12,326 nucleotides of DNA, from contig DBDD01000195.1 of NCBI GenBank assembly GCA_002293365.1, positions 1-12,326 on the forward strand, written 5' to 3'. This DNA is from Christensenella sp. UBA941 (lineage in GTDB: Bacteria > Bacillota > Clostridia > Christensenellales > UBA941). The notes under the pieces were generated by a model that made no database searches, was not told the origin of the DNA, and worked only from the letters and a program-made list of their open reading frames with translations. The position numbers and the translations under genes are program-made. Positions 1 through 6,059 of the stretch are shown here, piece after piece (the stretch's first letter is position 1; each line of letters starts with the position of its first letter).

Positions 1-5
1 GGTAT

Positions 6-34
6 CACGGACGCCATATATGGCGTCCCTACAG
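6..34 (-). repeat. Palindromic intergenic repeat, copy a
   Basis: This is a minus-oriented copy of the window's CTGTAGGG...CCCGTG repeat family. Its core is a perfect 20-nt palindrome, GGACGCCATA/TATGGCGTCC. About 27 nt are identical, in opposite orientation, to the copy at 4173-4200. The repeat contains an ATG at position 20 in frame with the VTC gene, so automatic gene calling may extend that protein into the repeat. Confidence 0.85.
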
Positions 35-49
35 CGGGAGGTGAAGACC

Positions 50-721
50 ATGCAAATGCGCCACGAGCTGAAATTCAGCATCAACCACGCGGACTACCTT
101 ATGCTTAGAGCGCGGCTGTCAAAACTTTTCCCGCGCGACGCGCACGCTAAAAACGGCGAGTACCGCGTACGCAGCCTATATTTCGATACTCCCGGCGACC
201 ATGCCCTTTTGGATAAAATAAACGGCGCAAACTATCGCGAAAAGTTCCGCCTGCGCCTCTACGACGGCGATACAAGCTTAATCCGCATGGAAAAGAAGCT
301 GAAAATCAACGGCCTTTGCCATAAGAAAAGCGCTCCGCTTACAAAATACGAAGCCGGCCTAGTGCTGGACGGAAACCTGGAATGGCTCCCAACGAGCGGG
401 AACGAACTGCTTCGCGAGCTTTACGGCAGGATGACCGGCCAGGCGCTTAGGCCGAAAACGATTGTGGAATACATACGTGAGCCATTTGTATTCCCCGCCG
501 GGAACGTGCGGATAACGCTGGATCGGGACATCCGCACTGGGCTATTCAGCACGCGCTTTCTCGACGCCGCGCCGCCGCTTATGAACACCTTCGGCGCTTA
601 CGCTGTTTTAGAGGTCAAGTACGATAATTATCTCCCCGACCTCGTAGCGCGGGCGGTTCAAGTACCTAACGGGCGGCAGGAGGCGTTCTCCAAATACGCC
701 GCCTGCAGAAAATACGATTGA
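50..721 (+). CDS. VTC-domain polyphosphate polymerase
   Basis: Predicted cytosolic or membrane-associated enzyme that makes polyphosphate from a nucleoside triphosphate, by homology to the catalytic domain of yeast Vtc4. The 223 residues are essentially the bare VTC tunnel fold. Visible hallmarks are RHELKF (residues 4-9), YRVRSLYFDT (38-47), REKFRLRLY (63-71), RMEKK (79-83) and a late LEVKYD (187-192), whose Glu matches the metal-binding Glu of the family; a Lys follows near residue 215. There is no SPX domain and no membrane segment of its own. I chose ATG 50 because GGAGGTG at 37-43 sits six bases before it. An in-frame ATG at 20 lies inside a repeat and is probably not used. The stop overlaps the region just before the DUF4956 gene, so the two are very likely co-transcribed. 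Family assignment is strong; the activity itself is inferred. Confidence 0.9.
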   Translation: MQMRHELKFSINHADYLMLRARLSKLFPRDAHAKNGEYRVRSLYFDTPGDHALLDKINGANYREKFRLRLYDGDTSLIRMEKKLKINGLCHKKSAPLTKYEAGLVLDGNLEWLPTSGNELLRELYGRMTGQALRPKTIVEYIREPFVFPAGNVRITLDRDIRTGLFSTRFLDAAPPLMNTFGAYAVLEVKYDNYLPDLVARAVQVPNGRQEAFSKYAACRKYD

Positions 722-741
722 CTGCGTTAGGAGTTGACCAT

Positions 742-1413
742 ATGACATTTCAAGACATCTTTCGTTCGAGTTTTTTGGACAACGTATCGGCCATCCCGTT
801 TTTCGATATGGCGCTCGCGCTGTTGCTGGCCTTCGGCTTGGGGGTATTCATTTTCTTTGTATACAAGCGCACGTACTCGGGCGTTATGTATTCCGCAAGC
901 TTCGGCGTATCGCTTATCGCGCTGGCGATGGTCACGACGCTTGTCATATTGGCCGTAACGAGCAATATCGTGCTGTCGCTGGGCATGGTGGGCGCGCTGT
1001 CCATCGTACGCTTTCGCGCGGCAATAAAGGATCCGCTGGATATTGTATTCCTATTTTGGAGTATCGCGGCGGGCATAGTTTTAGCGGCGGGGCTGATACC
1101 TCTTGCAGTGCTGGGCAGCGTTTTGACCGGCGCGGTGCTTTTGATATTCGTAAACCGCAAGCCGGGCGATAAGCCGTATATCCTTATGGTAAATTGCGAC
1201 GGGCGCGAAGCCGAGGCCGCGGCGACGGAAATTATCGCGGCGAGCGTAAAGAAGACGGCGCTAAAAAGCAAGTCCGTTTCAAAAGGCAATATCGAGCTGA
1301 ACTTCGAGGTGCGATTGAAGGATGGCGACTGCGATTTTGTCAGTGTGCTCAGCGATACGCCGGGCGTCATAAACGCCGTTCTAGTCAGCTATAACGGCGG
1401 CTATACGGGTTGA
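742..1413 (+). CDS. DUF4956 membrane protein
   Basis: Integral membrane protein of the DUF4956 family, 223 residues, biochemical role unknown. The N-terminal 140 residues hold about four or five hydrophobic segments (roughly 20-42, 52-76, 80-92, 102-120 and 122-140). Between them is the most conserved family stretch, LGMVGALSIVRFRAAIKDP, followed by DIVFLFWSIAAGI. The C-terminal 80 residues are soluble, alpha/beta-like and probably cytoplasmic. ATG 742 is preferred because AGGAG at 729-733 precedes it by eight bases; an upstream TTG at 718 overlaps the previous stop and has no site. DUF4956 genes often neighbour VTC and CotH genes, so a role as membrane partner or conduit for the polyphosphate polymerase is plausible, by analogy with the membrane subunits of the yeast VTC complex. 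That role is inference. Confidence 0.88.
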   Translation: MTFQDIFRSSFLDNVSAIPFFDMALALLLAFGLGVFIFFVYKRTYSGVMYSASFGVSLIALAMVTTLVILAVTSNIVLSLGMVGALSIVRFRAAIKDPLDIVFLFWSIAAGIVLAAGLIPLAVLGSVLTGAVLLIFVNRKPGDKPYILMVNCDGREAEAAATEIIAASVKKTALKSKSVSKGNIELNFEVRLKDGDCDFVSVLSDTPGVINAVLVSYNGGYTG

Positions 1414-1419
1414 CGCCCC

Positions 1420-2817
1420 GTGATTAATCACAGGAAAATCGATACGGTTTGTCTTTTGGTTTTGGCCGCGATGCTGCTTCTTACGCTCTTTTTCATAAAC
1501 GGCGAGGCGCTCGGGCTGAAAAACCATACGGCGAACCCGCCCTACGCGGCGCGCCTTTTTGACGATAGCGCCGTGCATCATATAGACATACAAATGGAGC
1601 CGGACGCCTGGGCAAGCATGCTGGGAAACGCGCTTGAGGAGGAATACGCGCCTTGTACCGCCGTAATCGACGGCGAGATATTCGAAAACGTGGCCATCCG
1701 GCCCAAGGGGAACAATTCAAAGAACCTGATCCATCGCTACGGTTCAAGCCGCTACAGCCTGAAGCTCGAATTCGACAGCTATATCGGCTCAAGAACGTAT
1801 TACGGCCTCGAAAAGCTCTCGCTTAACGCGTCGTTTCAGGATAACGCGTATATGAAAGAATTCATGACGTACGACATGATGCGGCATATTGGCGTACCGT
1901 CGCCGCTGTGCGCGTACGTTTGGGTAACTGTAAACGGCGAGCCTTGGGGCTTGTTCGTGGCCGCCGAGGAGATCGGGAACGCGTTTTTACGCCGGAATTT
2001 CGGAGGGAGAGGCAAGCTGTATAAGCCCGATTACAAGCGCCGGGAGGACGAAAACAGCGACGTCGCGCTCATCTATACCGGCGAGGACTTCGAAAGCTAC
2101 GACAACATATTTCGCAACGCGAAGGGGCGTATATCAAGATTAGACAAGCGCCGCCTGATCGAGGCGCTGCGCATCCTGTCAACGGGCGAAAATTTAGAGC
2201 GGGCGGTCGACGTTAGCGAAGTCCTCCGCTATTTCGCCGTGCAGGCGTTCGTCGTAAACGCCGACAGCTATCTCGGCCCTACGGGGCACAATTACTTCCT
2301 CTACGAGGAAAGCGGAGTGCTGAGCATGCTGCCGTGGGATTATAATCTCGCCTACGGCACGTACCCGCTGGGCATGCCGGAGCCCTTCGGCGACGCGGAG
2401 ACGTTTATAAACTTCCCGATCGATACGCCCTATTCAGGTTCCGTAATGCTGCGCCGCCCGATGTTTCATAATTTGATGCTAAACCAAGCGTATTTCGAGC
2501 AATATCGCGAATATTTCGATAGATTTATCCGAAATTATTTCGAAAGCGGCTATTTTGAGGAAAAGCACGCCAAGACGCTGGAGCTGATCGCGCCCTACGT
2601 CAAGCGCGACCCCACAAGGTTCTGCGGCTACGGCGATTTCCTTTTGGCGGCGGATACGTTCAGGGAGTTTTGCCTGCTCCGGGCACAAAGCGTCCGCGGC
2701 CAGCTCGAAGGAACGATTCCCTCGACTATAAAAGGGCAGCAGGCGGACAAAAGCGCGTTTATCGGCGCGCCGCATATCAAAATTGAGGACTTGGGGGCTT
2801 TGGAGGATATGGAGTAG
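1420..2817 (+). CDS. CotH kinase family protein, membrane-anchored or secreted
   Basis: Member of the CotH family, whose Bacillus subtilis founder is an atypical protein kinase that phosphorylates spore-coat proteins. It has 465 residues. An N-terminal hydrophobic stretch at about 9-26 is a signal peptide or anchor, placing the rest outside the membrane. Family features in order: an IRPKGNNS segment (about residue 92), LEKLSLN, the conserved NGEPWGLFVAAEEI (about 172-185), then HNYFLYEE and LPWDYNLAYG (about 290-312). The Asp of the WD pair matches the presumed metal/ATP-binding Asp. The GTG start keeps the signal sequence intact. No good ribosome binding site is visible, and the gene begins six bases after the DUF4956 stop, so translational coupling is likely. 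The TAG stop lies inside a palindromic repeat copy. The substrate is unknown; it could be a spore or surface protein. Confidence 0.88.
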   Translation: MINHRKIDTVCLLVLAAMLLLTLFFINGEALGLKNHTANPPYAARLFDDSAVHHIDIQMEPDAWASMLGNALEEEYAPCTAVIDGEIFENVAIRPKGNNSKNLIHRYGSSRYSLKLEFDSYIGSRTYYGLEKLSLNASFQDNAYMKEFMTYDMMRHIGVPSPLCAYVWVTVNGEPWGLFVAAEEIGNAFLRRNFGGRGKLYKPDYKRREDENSDVALIYTGEDFESYDNIFRNAKGRISRLDKRRLIEALRILSTGENLERAVDVSEVLRYFAVQAFVVNADSYLGPTGHNYFLYEESGVLSMLPWDYNLAYGTYPLGMPEPFGDAETFINFPIDTPYSGSVMLRRPMFHNLMLNQAYFEQYREYFDRFIRNYFESGYFEEKHAKTLELIAPYVKRDPTRFCGYGDFLLAADTFREFCLLRAQSVRGQLEGTIPSTIKGQQADKSAFIGAPHIKIEDLGALEDME

Positions 2818-2840
2818 GGGCGGATGGCAATCCGCCCACG
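2815..2840 (+). repeat. Palindromic intergenic repeat, copy g, overlapping the CotH stop codon
   Basis: Plus-oriented copy TAGGGGCG...CGCCCACG with an 8-bp perfect stem (GGGCGGAT / ATCCGCCC) and the loop GGCA. The first three bases, TAG, are the stop codon of the CotH gene. The hairpin therefore starts directly at the end of the reading frame and lies between the convergent CotH and small Cys-rich genes. It could affect termination or 3' end stability. Confidence 0.8.
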
Positions 2841-2859
2841 ATAATACGGTTATTACGTC

Positions 2860-3114
2860 CTAGGCCGCGATGCGAATGAAGTCGGGCGAGCTGCCCGGCG
2901 TGCCGCTCGGATTGTTTTTGCCAACAACATAAACCGCCCCGTTATATTGAAGCAATTTGCCCTGTGTATATCCGCTCGCTTGCGACGGATCAAAAGTTTG
3001 CGTCGCCAGTACGGTAGCCTGCGGCGGCGTTGCCGGCGCCGCCAGTACGCTTGGCGAAGCGCAGCAAGGCTTACAACGCCGTACGCAGCCGCATTTTGTT
3101 ATATAACAATACAT
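2860..3114 (-). CDS. Small Cys-rich protein with a surface/spore-coat-like C-terminal motif
   Basis: An 84-residue protein with no assigned family that I can name with certainty. The N-terminus carries six cysteines (positions 3, 8, 10, 14, 17, 18) with basic residues between them. An Ala/Pro/Thr-rich linker follows at about 20-38. The C-terminal 45 residues contain YTQGKLLQYNGAVYVV and NPSGTPGSSPDF. This pattern resembles short modules at the ends of collagen-like or exosporium proteins of Clostridia, and more loosely CBM5/12 chitin-binding modules. A good AGGAG at 3121-3125 lies seven bases upstream of the ATG, so I take the gene as real. There is no signal peptide, which fits a spore-coat protein made in the mother cell. 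It converges with CotH, leaving 42 nt between the stops. A spore-surface role is inference. Confidence 0.7.
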   Translation of the reverse strand: MYCYITKCGCVRRCKPCCASPSVLAAPATPPQATVLATQTFDPSQASGYTQGKLLQYNGAVYVVGKNNPSGTPGSSPDFIRIAA

Positions 3115-3152
3115 ACTTTACTCCTGTCAATCGATCATTTTGCGCTATGAAA

Positions 3153-3170
3153 GCCGGTTTAAAAGCCGGC
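3153..3170 (-). terminator. Short GC hairpin between the CDF gene and the Cys-rich gene
   Basis: GCCGG and CCGGC arms enclose an 8-nt AT-rich loop, 38 nt after the CDF stop on the minus strand. Only a short T run (CTTTC) follows, so termination would be weak. It may instead be a leader hairpin of the Cys-rich gene. Confidence 0.35.
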
Positions 3171-3207
3171 ATGAAACGCTGGTTGATAATATAATACGAG
3201 TCTTCGA

Positions 3208-4101
3208 TTAAAATTGTGACATGTATGGGGTTTCCCACGGATTCACGTGTACCATGCAATGCTTGACCTTCGGAAAGCCTTCTTCTATAGCGTCGTGCAC
3301 GCGCTGGGCGGCGTCGTGCGCTTCGTCGAGCGTGGCCTTTCCGCTATATAGTATCTCGACGTCCACGTAGATGCGCTCGCCGAACAGCCGCGTACGCAGC
3401 CTGTCTATACCCATAACGCCGCTTTGGGCGAGGACTAGCGCGCGAATTTCTTCGATTACGGCGTCATCGCAAGCCCGGTCGGTTAGCTTTCTTATCGCGT
3501 CCATGAAGATATCGTACGCCGCCTTCAAAATAAACGCAGCGATTACGGCGCAGGCGAGCGGGTCGAGTATGGGCAGCCCCAGCCGAGCGCCGAGAATGCC
3601 GATAAAGCTGCCGACCGAGGAGAGCGCGTCGGAGCGCTGATGCCACGCGTCGGCCAAAACCGCGCCGGATTCGATGAGCCGGGCCGTCTTGCGCATGTAG
3701 CGGAACATCCACTCCTTTACGCCAATGGAGACGAGCGCCGCTATAAGCGCGAGCCGCCCCGGCGTTTCAAGCGCTTCGCCTAGCAGCGCCTTTTGAATGC
3801 CGTCGTAGCCGATCATCGCGCCCGTAACGGCGATAAGCGCCGCCAAGAGCACCGCCGCGACGCACTCCATGCGCTCGTGGCCGTACGGATGTTCCTTATC
3901 GGCGCGTTTGGCGGACATCTTCACGCCGATCATCACGACGACGGCGCTTACGATATCGGAAAGCGAATGCGCCGCGTCGGAAACCATCGCCGCGGAACGC
4001 GCGAATATGCCCGCGCAAAGCTTTAGCGCCGCGAGCGCCGCGTTAATTATTATGCTGTTGCGCGAAACGGCCATGGCCGCGCGCTCGCGGTTGGTTTGCA
4101 A
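3208..4101 (-). CDS. Cation diffusion facilitator (CDF) divalent metal exporter
   Basis: Inner-membrane proton-coupled exporter of divalent metal, 297 residues from the chosen start, typical for the family. It has about six membrane helices, then a C-terminal cytoplasmic domain from about residue 205 (DAVIEEI...VKHCMVHVNP). The metal site is visible as SDAAHSLSD in TM2 (about 41-49) and DAWHQRSD in TM5 (about 151-158), with HPYGHERME after TM2. HxxxD in both helices is the zinc-type pattern, though manganese or iron cannot be ruled out. I chose TTG 4101 because GGAGG lies eight bases upstream. The GTG at 4110 is part of that same GGAGGTG motif and is unlikely to be the start. The upstream region is packed with palindromic repeats and I see no clear promoter. 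Confidence 0.9.
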   Translation of the reverse strand: MQTNRERAAMAVSRNSIIINAALAALKLCAGIFARSAAMVSDAAHSLSDIVSAVVVMIGVKMSAKRADKEHPYGHERMECVAAVLLAALIAVTGAMIGYDGIQKALLGEALETPGRLALIAALVSIGVKEWMFRYMRKTARLIESGAVLADAWHQRSDALSSVGSFIGILGARLGLPILDPLACAVIAAFILKAAYDIFMDAIRKLTDRACDDAVIEEIRALVLAQSGVMGIDRLRTRLFGERIYVDVEILYSGKATLDEAHDAAQRVHDAIEEGFPKVKHCMVHVNPWETPYMSQF

Positions 4102-4119
4102 TGATTTCACCTCCGATTA

Positions 4120-4150
4120 CCTGTAGGGGCGAACCGCGTTCGCCCGTGAC
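4120..4150 (+). repeat. Palindromic intergenic repeat, copy b
   Basis: Full plus-oriented copy CCTGTAGGGGCG...CGCCCGTGAC. Its stem is GGGCGAAC / GTTCGCCC (8 bp, perfect) with a 3-nt loop. Confidence 0.85.
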
Positions 4151-4172
4151 TCTAATTATCGCATTCACGAAA

Positions 4173-4200
4173 CCTGTAGGGACGCCATATATGGCGTCCG
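4173..4200 (+). repeat. Palindromic intergenic repeat, copy c
   Basis: Plus-oriented copy with the 20-nt palindrome GGACGCCATA/TATGGCGTCC at 4180-4199. It is identical over about 27 nt to the inverted copy at 6-34. With copy d it forms an inverted pair enclosing about 28 nt. Confidence 0.85.
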
Positions 4201-4228
4201 GGGCAATAAAGAATGTCCGTTTTAGGAA

Positions 4229-4260
4229 GTCACGGACGCGATATATCGCGCCCCTACAGG
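4229..4260 (-). repeat. Palindromic intergenic repeat, copy d
   Basis: Minus-oriented full copy. Read on the minus strand it runs CCTGTAGGGGCG...CGTCCGTGAC, with a stem around GCGATATATCGC that includes one G-T pair. It faces copy c. Confidence 0.85.
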
Positions 4261-4275
4261 TTATATGACATATCC

Positions 4276-4304
4276 CGGGCGGGGATGGAACCCCGCCCCC
4301 TACA
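4276..4304 (-). repeat. Palindromic intergenic repeat, copy e
   Basis: Minus-oriented copy ending in CCCCTACA on the plus strand. The stem is GGGCGGGG (4277-4284) with CCCCGCCC (4291-4298), perfect over 8 bp, with a 6-nt loop. Confidence 0.8.
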
Positions 4305-4334
4305 TTGTTATACTCACCTAATTCCCCAAATACC

Positions 4335-4366
4335 ACGCAAGCTCCCGGAATTCCGGGAGCTTGCGT
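4335..4366. repeat. 32-nt perfect palindrome (terminator-like hairpin)
   Basis: Two 16-nt arms, ACGCAAGCTCCCGGAA and its exact reverse complement, meet without a spacer. The plus-strand 3' side is T-rich (TTTATATTCG). The minus-strand side, where the transporter gene would need termination, has no T run. It may be a bidirectional terminator or a protein-binding palindrome. It is not related in sequence to the repeat family around it. Confidence 0.6.
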
Positions 4367-4381
4367 TTATATTCGCTTTGA

Positions 4382-4410
4382 CTGTAGGGGCGATTCAAGA
4401 ATCGCCCGCG
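4382..4410 (+). repeat. Palindromic intergenic repeat, copy f
   Basis: Plus-oriented copy CTGTAGGGGCG...CGCCCGCG with a perfect 8-bp stem, GGGCGATT / AATCGCCC, and the loop CAAG. It lies 12 nt after the transporter stop codon, so the hairpin would form at the very end of that mRNA. Confidence 0.85.
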
Positions 4411-4422
4411 CGTTATTGCCGC

Positions 4423-5778
4423 TTACGCGAAGAAGTTGATGTAGCCCTGTATGAATACGTACAGCATGATCAGCGGCAGAATGTACGTTACGTATACGCG
4501 TATCTGCTTCGGGAAGCGCAGGCCCTTGCCGGTATTCGCTTCGAGCATGAAATTGTCCCAGCCCCAGCCGCTCTTCAGCGTACAGAAGAACAAGTATACC
4601 AGCGAGCCGAGAGGCAAAAGGTTGTTGCTGAGGATGAAGTCTTCGAGATCCAGCACGACCGACCCTTCGCCGAAGGGCGCAAAGCCCGAGAGTACGTTGA
4701 AGCCCAAAAGGCACGGCAGCGCCAGCACGAACATGAGCGCGCAGTTGATCCACGAGGACTTCTTGCGGCTCCAGCCGCGTAGATCCATCATGAACGAGAC
4801 GATATTCTCGAAAACGGCGATAACCGTAGAGAGCGCCGCGAAGCTCATGAATAGGAAGAACAGCGCGCCGAGGATATTGCCGCCCGGTAAATCGTTGAAC
4901 ACGTTGGGCAAGACGACGAACAGCAGCCCGGGGCCCGCCGCTTCGTCAACGCCGTACGCGAAGCCGGCGGAGAAGATGATGAGGCCCGCCATGAGCGCGA
5001 CGAACGTATCGAGGATCGTAATCCGGACGACCTCGCCCGCAAGGGCGCGCTCTTTGCTAAGGTAGCTGCCGAAGATAGCCATCGAGCCGACGCCCAGGGA
5101 AAGCGTGAAGAACGCCTGCCCCATAGCGGCGAAAACGCCGGCGTACGTCAGCTTAGAGAAATCGGGCACGAGATAGAAGTTCAAGCCATCGCCCGCGCCG
5201 GGAAGCGTTACGCACCAAACGGCGAGTACAACAACAACGGCGAGCAGCGCGAGCATCATGAACTTCGTCACCTTTTCGACGCCCTTTTTAAGGCCTGTCG
5301 AGCAGATGGCGAAGCAGCCGACCGTGACGATCGCCATAAAGAGCATTTGCAGCCAGGGATCGGCCGTTACGCCGCCGAAGAACGCGCCGACCTCGTCCGG
5401 AGTTTTACCGGCAAGGCCGCCTGTGAGCGACGTTACGAAATAGTACAGAATCCAGCCCGCGACGGTCGTGTAGAACATCATGAGCAGGTAGTTGCCGACT
5501 ACGGCGACGTAGCCGAACCAGCCCCAGTTTTTGCCCTTGGGCTGGAGTTCGTGGAACGAGCGGATCGCGCTCTTTTGGCTCCCGCGGCCGACGGCGAATT
5601 CCATCGTCATGATCGGAAGCCCCATGATCACAAGAAAGACGAGATAGACAAGCACGAACGCCGCGCCGCCGTTTTGACCCGTGATGAACGGGAAACGCCA
5701 GACGTTGCCCAGGCCTATCGCGCATCCTGCGGAAATCAGGATGAAGCCGAGCCGTGATCCGAATTTTTCTCTCTCCAT
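4423..5778 (-). CDS. Neurotransmitter:sodium symporter (NSS/SNF) family Na+-dependent transporter
   Basis: Na+-driven secondary transporter of the LeuT fold, most likely for amino acids, in the cytoplasmic membrane. It has 451 residues, close to the bacterial 11-helix members such as MhsT. The TM1 signature GCAIGLGNVWRFP (18-30) carries the unwound Na+ and substrate site, followed by GQNGGAAFVLVYL and MEFAVGRG typical of TM2 and the first loop. Hydrophobic helices run to the C-terminus. I start at ATG 5778: a G-rich stretch GGGGGG lies six bases before it, and the sequence further upstream in frame is AT-rich promoter DNA. A perfect TATAAT -10 lies 44 to 49 nt before the start. Copy f of the repeat follows the stop. 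The exact substrate cannot be read from sequence. Confidence 0.92.
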   Translation of the reverse strand: MEREKFGSRLGFILISAGCAIGLGNVWRFPFITGQNGGAAFVLVYLVFLVIMGLPIMTMEFAVGRGSQKSAIRSFHELQPKGKNWGWFGYVAVVGNYLLMMFYTTVAGWILYYFVTSLTGGLAGKTPDEVGAFFGGVTADPWLQMLFMAIVTVGCFAICSTGLKKGVEKVTKFMMLALLAVVVVLAVWCVTLPGAGDGLNFYLVPDFSKLTYAGVFAAMGQAFFTLSLGVGSMAIFGSYLSKERALAGEVVRITILDTFVALMAGLIIFSAGFAYGVDEAAGPGLLFVVLPNVFNDLPGGNILGALFFLFMSFAALSTVIAVFENIVSFMMDLRGWSRKKSSWINCALMFVLALPCLLGFNVLSGFAPFGEGSVVLDLEDFILSNNLLPLGSLVYLFFCTLKSGWGWDNFMLEANTGKGLRFPKQIRVYVTYILPLIMLYVFIQGYINFFA

Positions 5779-5821
5779 AGTTTTCCCCCCTATATGTATA
5801 TATGTATCGATGAATAGTCTT

Positions 5822-5850
5822 ATTATAGCCGCCCCCGGCGCCAAGCACAA
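5822..5850 (-). promoter_or_regulatory. Likely sigma-A promoter of the NSS transporter gene
   Basis: On the minus strand a perfect TATAAT (5827-5822) has TTGTGC 17 nt upstream (5850-5845), a weak -35 with three matches. It predicts a leader of about 35 nt before ATG 5778. Confidence 0.6.
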
Positions 5851-5916
5851 GCATTTTCCAAAAATCGCGCCCCGGAAAAATGGAAATCGCGCGTATTTCG
5901 CGGCGCTTGGCGCATA

Positions 5917-5962
5917 TATAAAGCGGCGTCTTACGCCAATATAAAGAGGCGTTTTACGTCAA
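5917..5962. repeat. Tandem 23-bp repeat, operator-like
   Basis: Two adjacent 23-nt units, 5917-5939 and 5940-5962, share 20 of 23 positions. The common form is TATAAAG-GGCGT-TTACG-CAA, with variable bases at the dashes. Each contains a short dyad (GGCG...CGCC in the first, GGCGT...ACGTC with a G-T pair in the second). The block ends eight bases before the -35 of the plus-strand promoter. Tandem sites about two helical turns apart fit binding of a dimeric regulator. Confidence 0.6.
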
Positions 5963-5970
5963 CTTTCGCA

Positions 5971-5999
5971 TTGCCAAAAGCATAGTTATCATTTATGAT
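5971..5999 (+). promoter_or_regulatory. Likely sigma-A promoter of the nucleoside-hydrolase-like gene
   Basis: TTGCCA (5971-5976) and TATGAT (5994-5999) each match five of six consensus positions, with an ideal 17-nt spacer. Transcription would start near 6006, about 54 nt before the ATG. Confidence 0.7.
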
Positions 6000-6059
6000 G
6001 TTCATAGGGGAATTTATACTTGAACCCCATATCGCAAGAGAATATTTCGGAGGGGCAGC

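Larger units (their letters stand above)
4111..4422. other. Gene-free island rich in palindromic repeats
   Basis: About 310 nt between the starts of the CDF gene and the end of the transporter gene, both on the minus strand. It holds five repeat copies (4120-4150, 4173-4200, 4229-4260, 4276-4304, 4382-4410) and a 32-nt perfect palindrome (4335-4366). Open frames crossing it are compositional shadows without ribosome binding sites. The CDF leader must run through at least part of it. Confidence 0.8.

Noticed and set aside
750..1370. Long minus-strand open frame (206 codons) opposite the DUF4956 gene
   Set aside because: It is a mirror of a GC-rich real gene, Ser/Thr/Ala-rich, with no ribosome binding site and no family resemblance.
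4111..4422. CRISPR array in the repeat island
   Set aside because: The repeats differ in orientation, spacing and internal sequence, and there are no regular unique spacers or cas genes.
4213..4782. Plus-strand open frame starting in the repeat island and running into the transporter gene
   Set aside because: It crosses palindromic repeats and then reads antisense to conserved NSS sequence; its composition is typical of a shadow.
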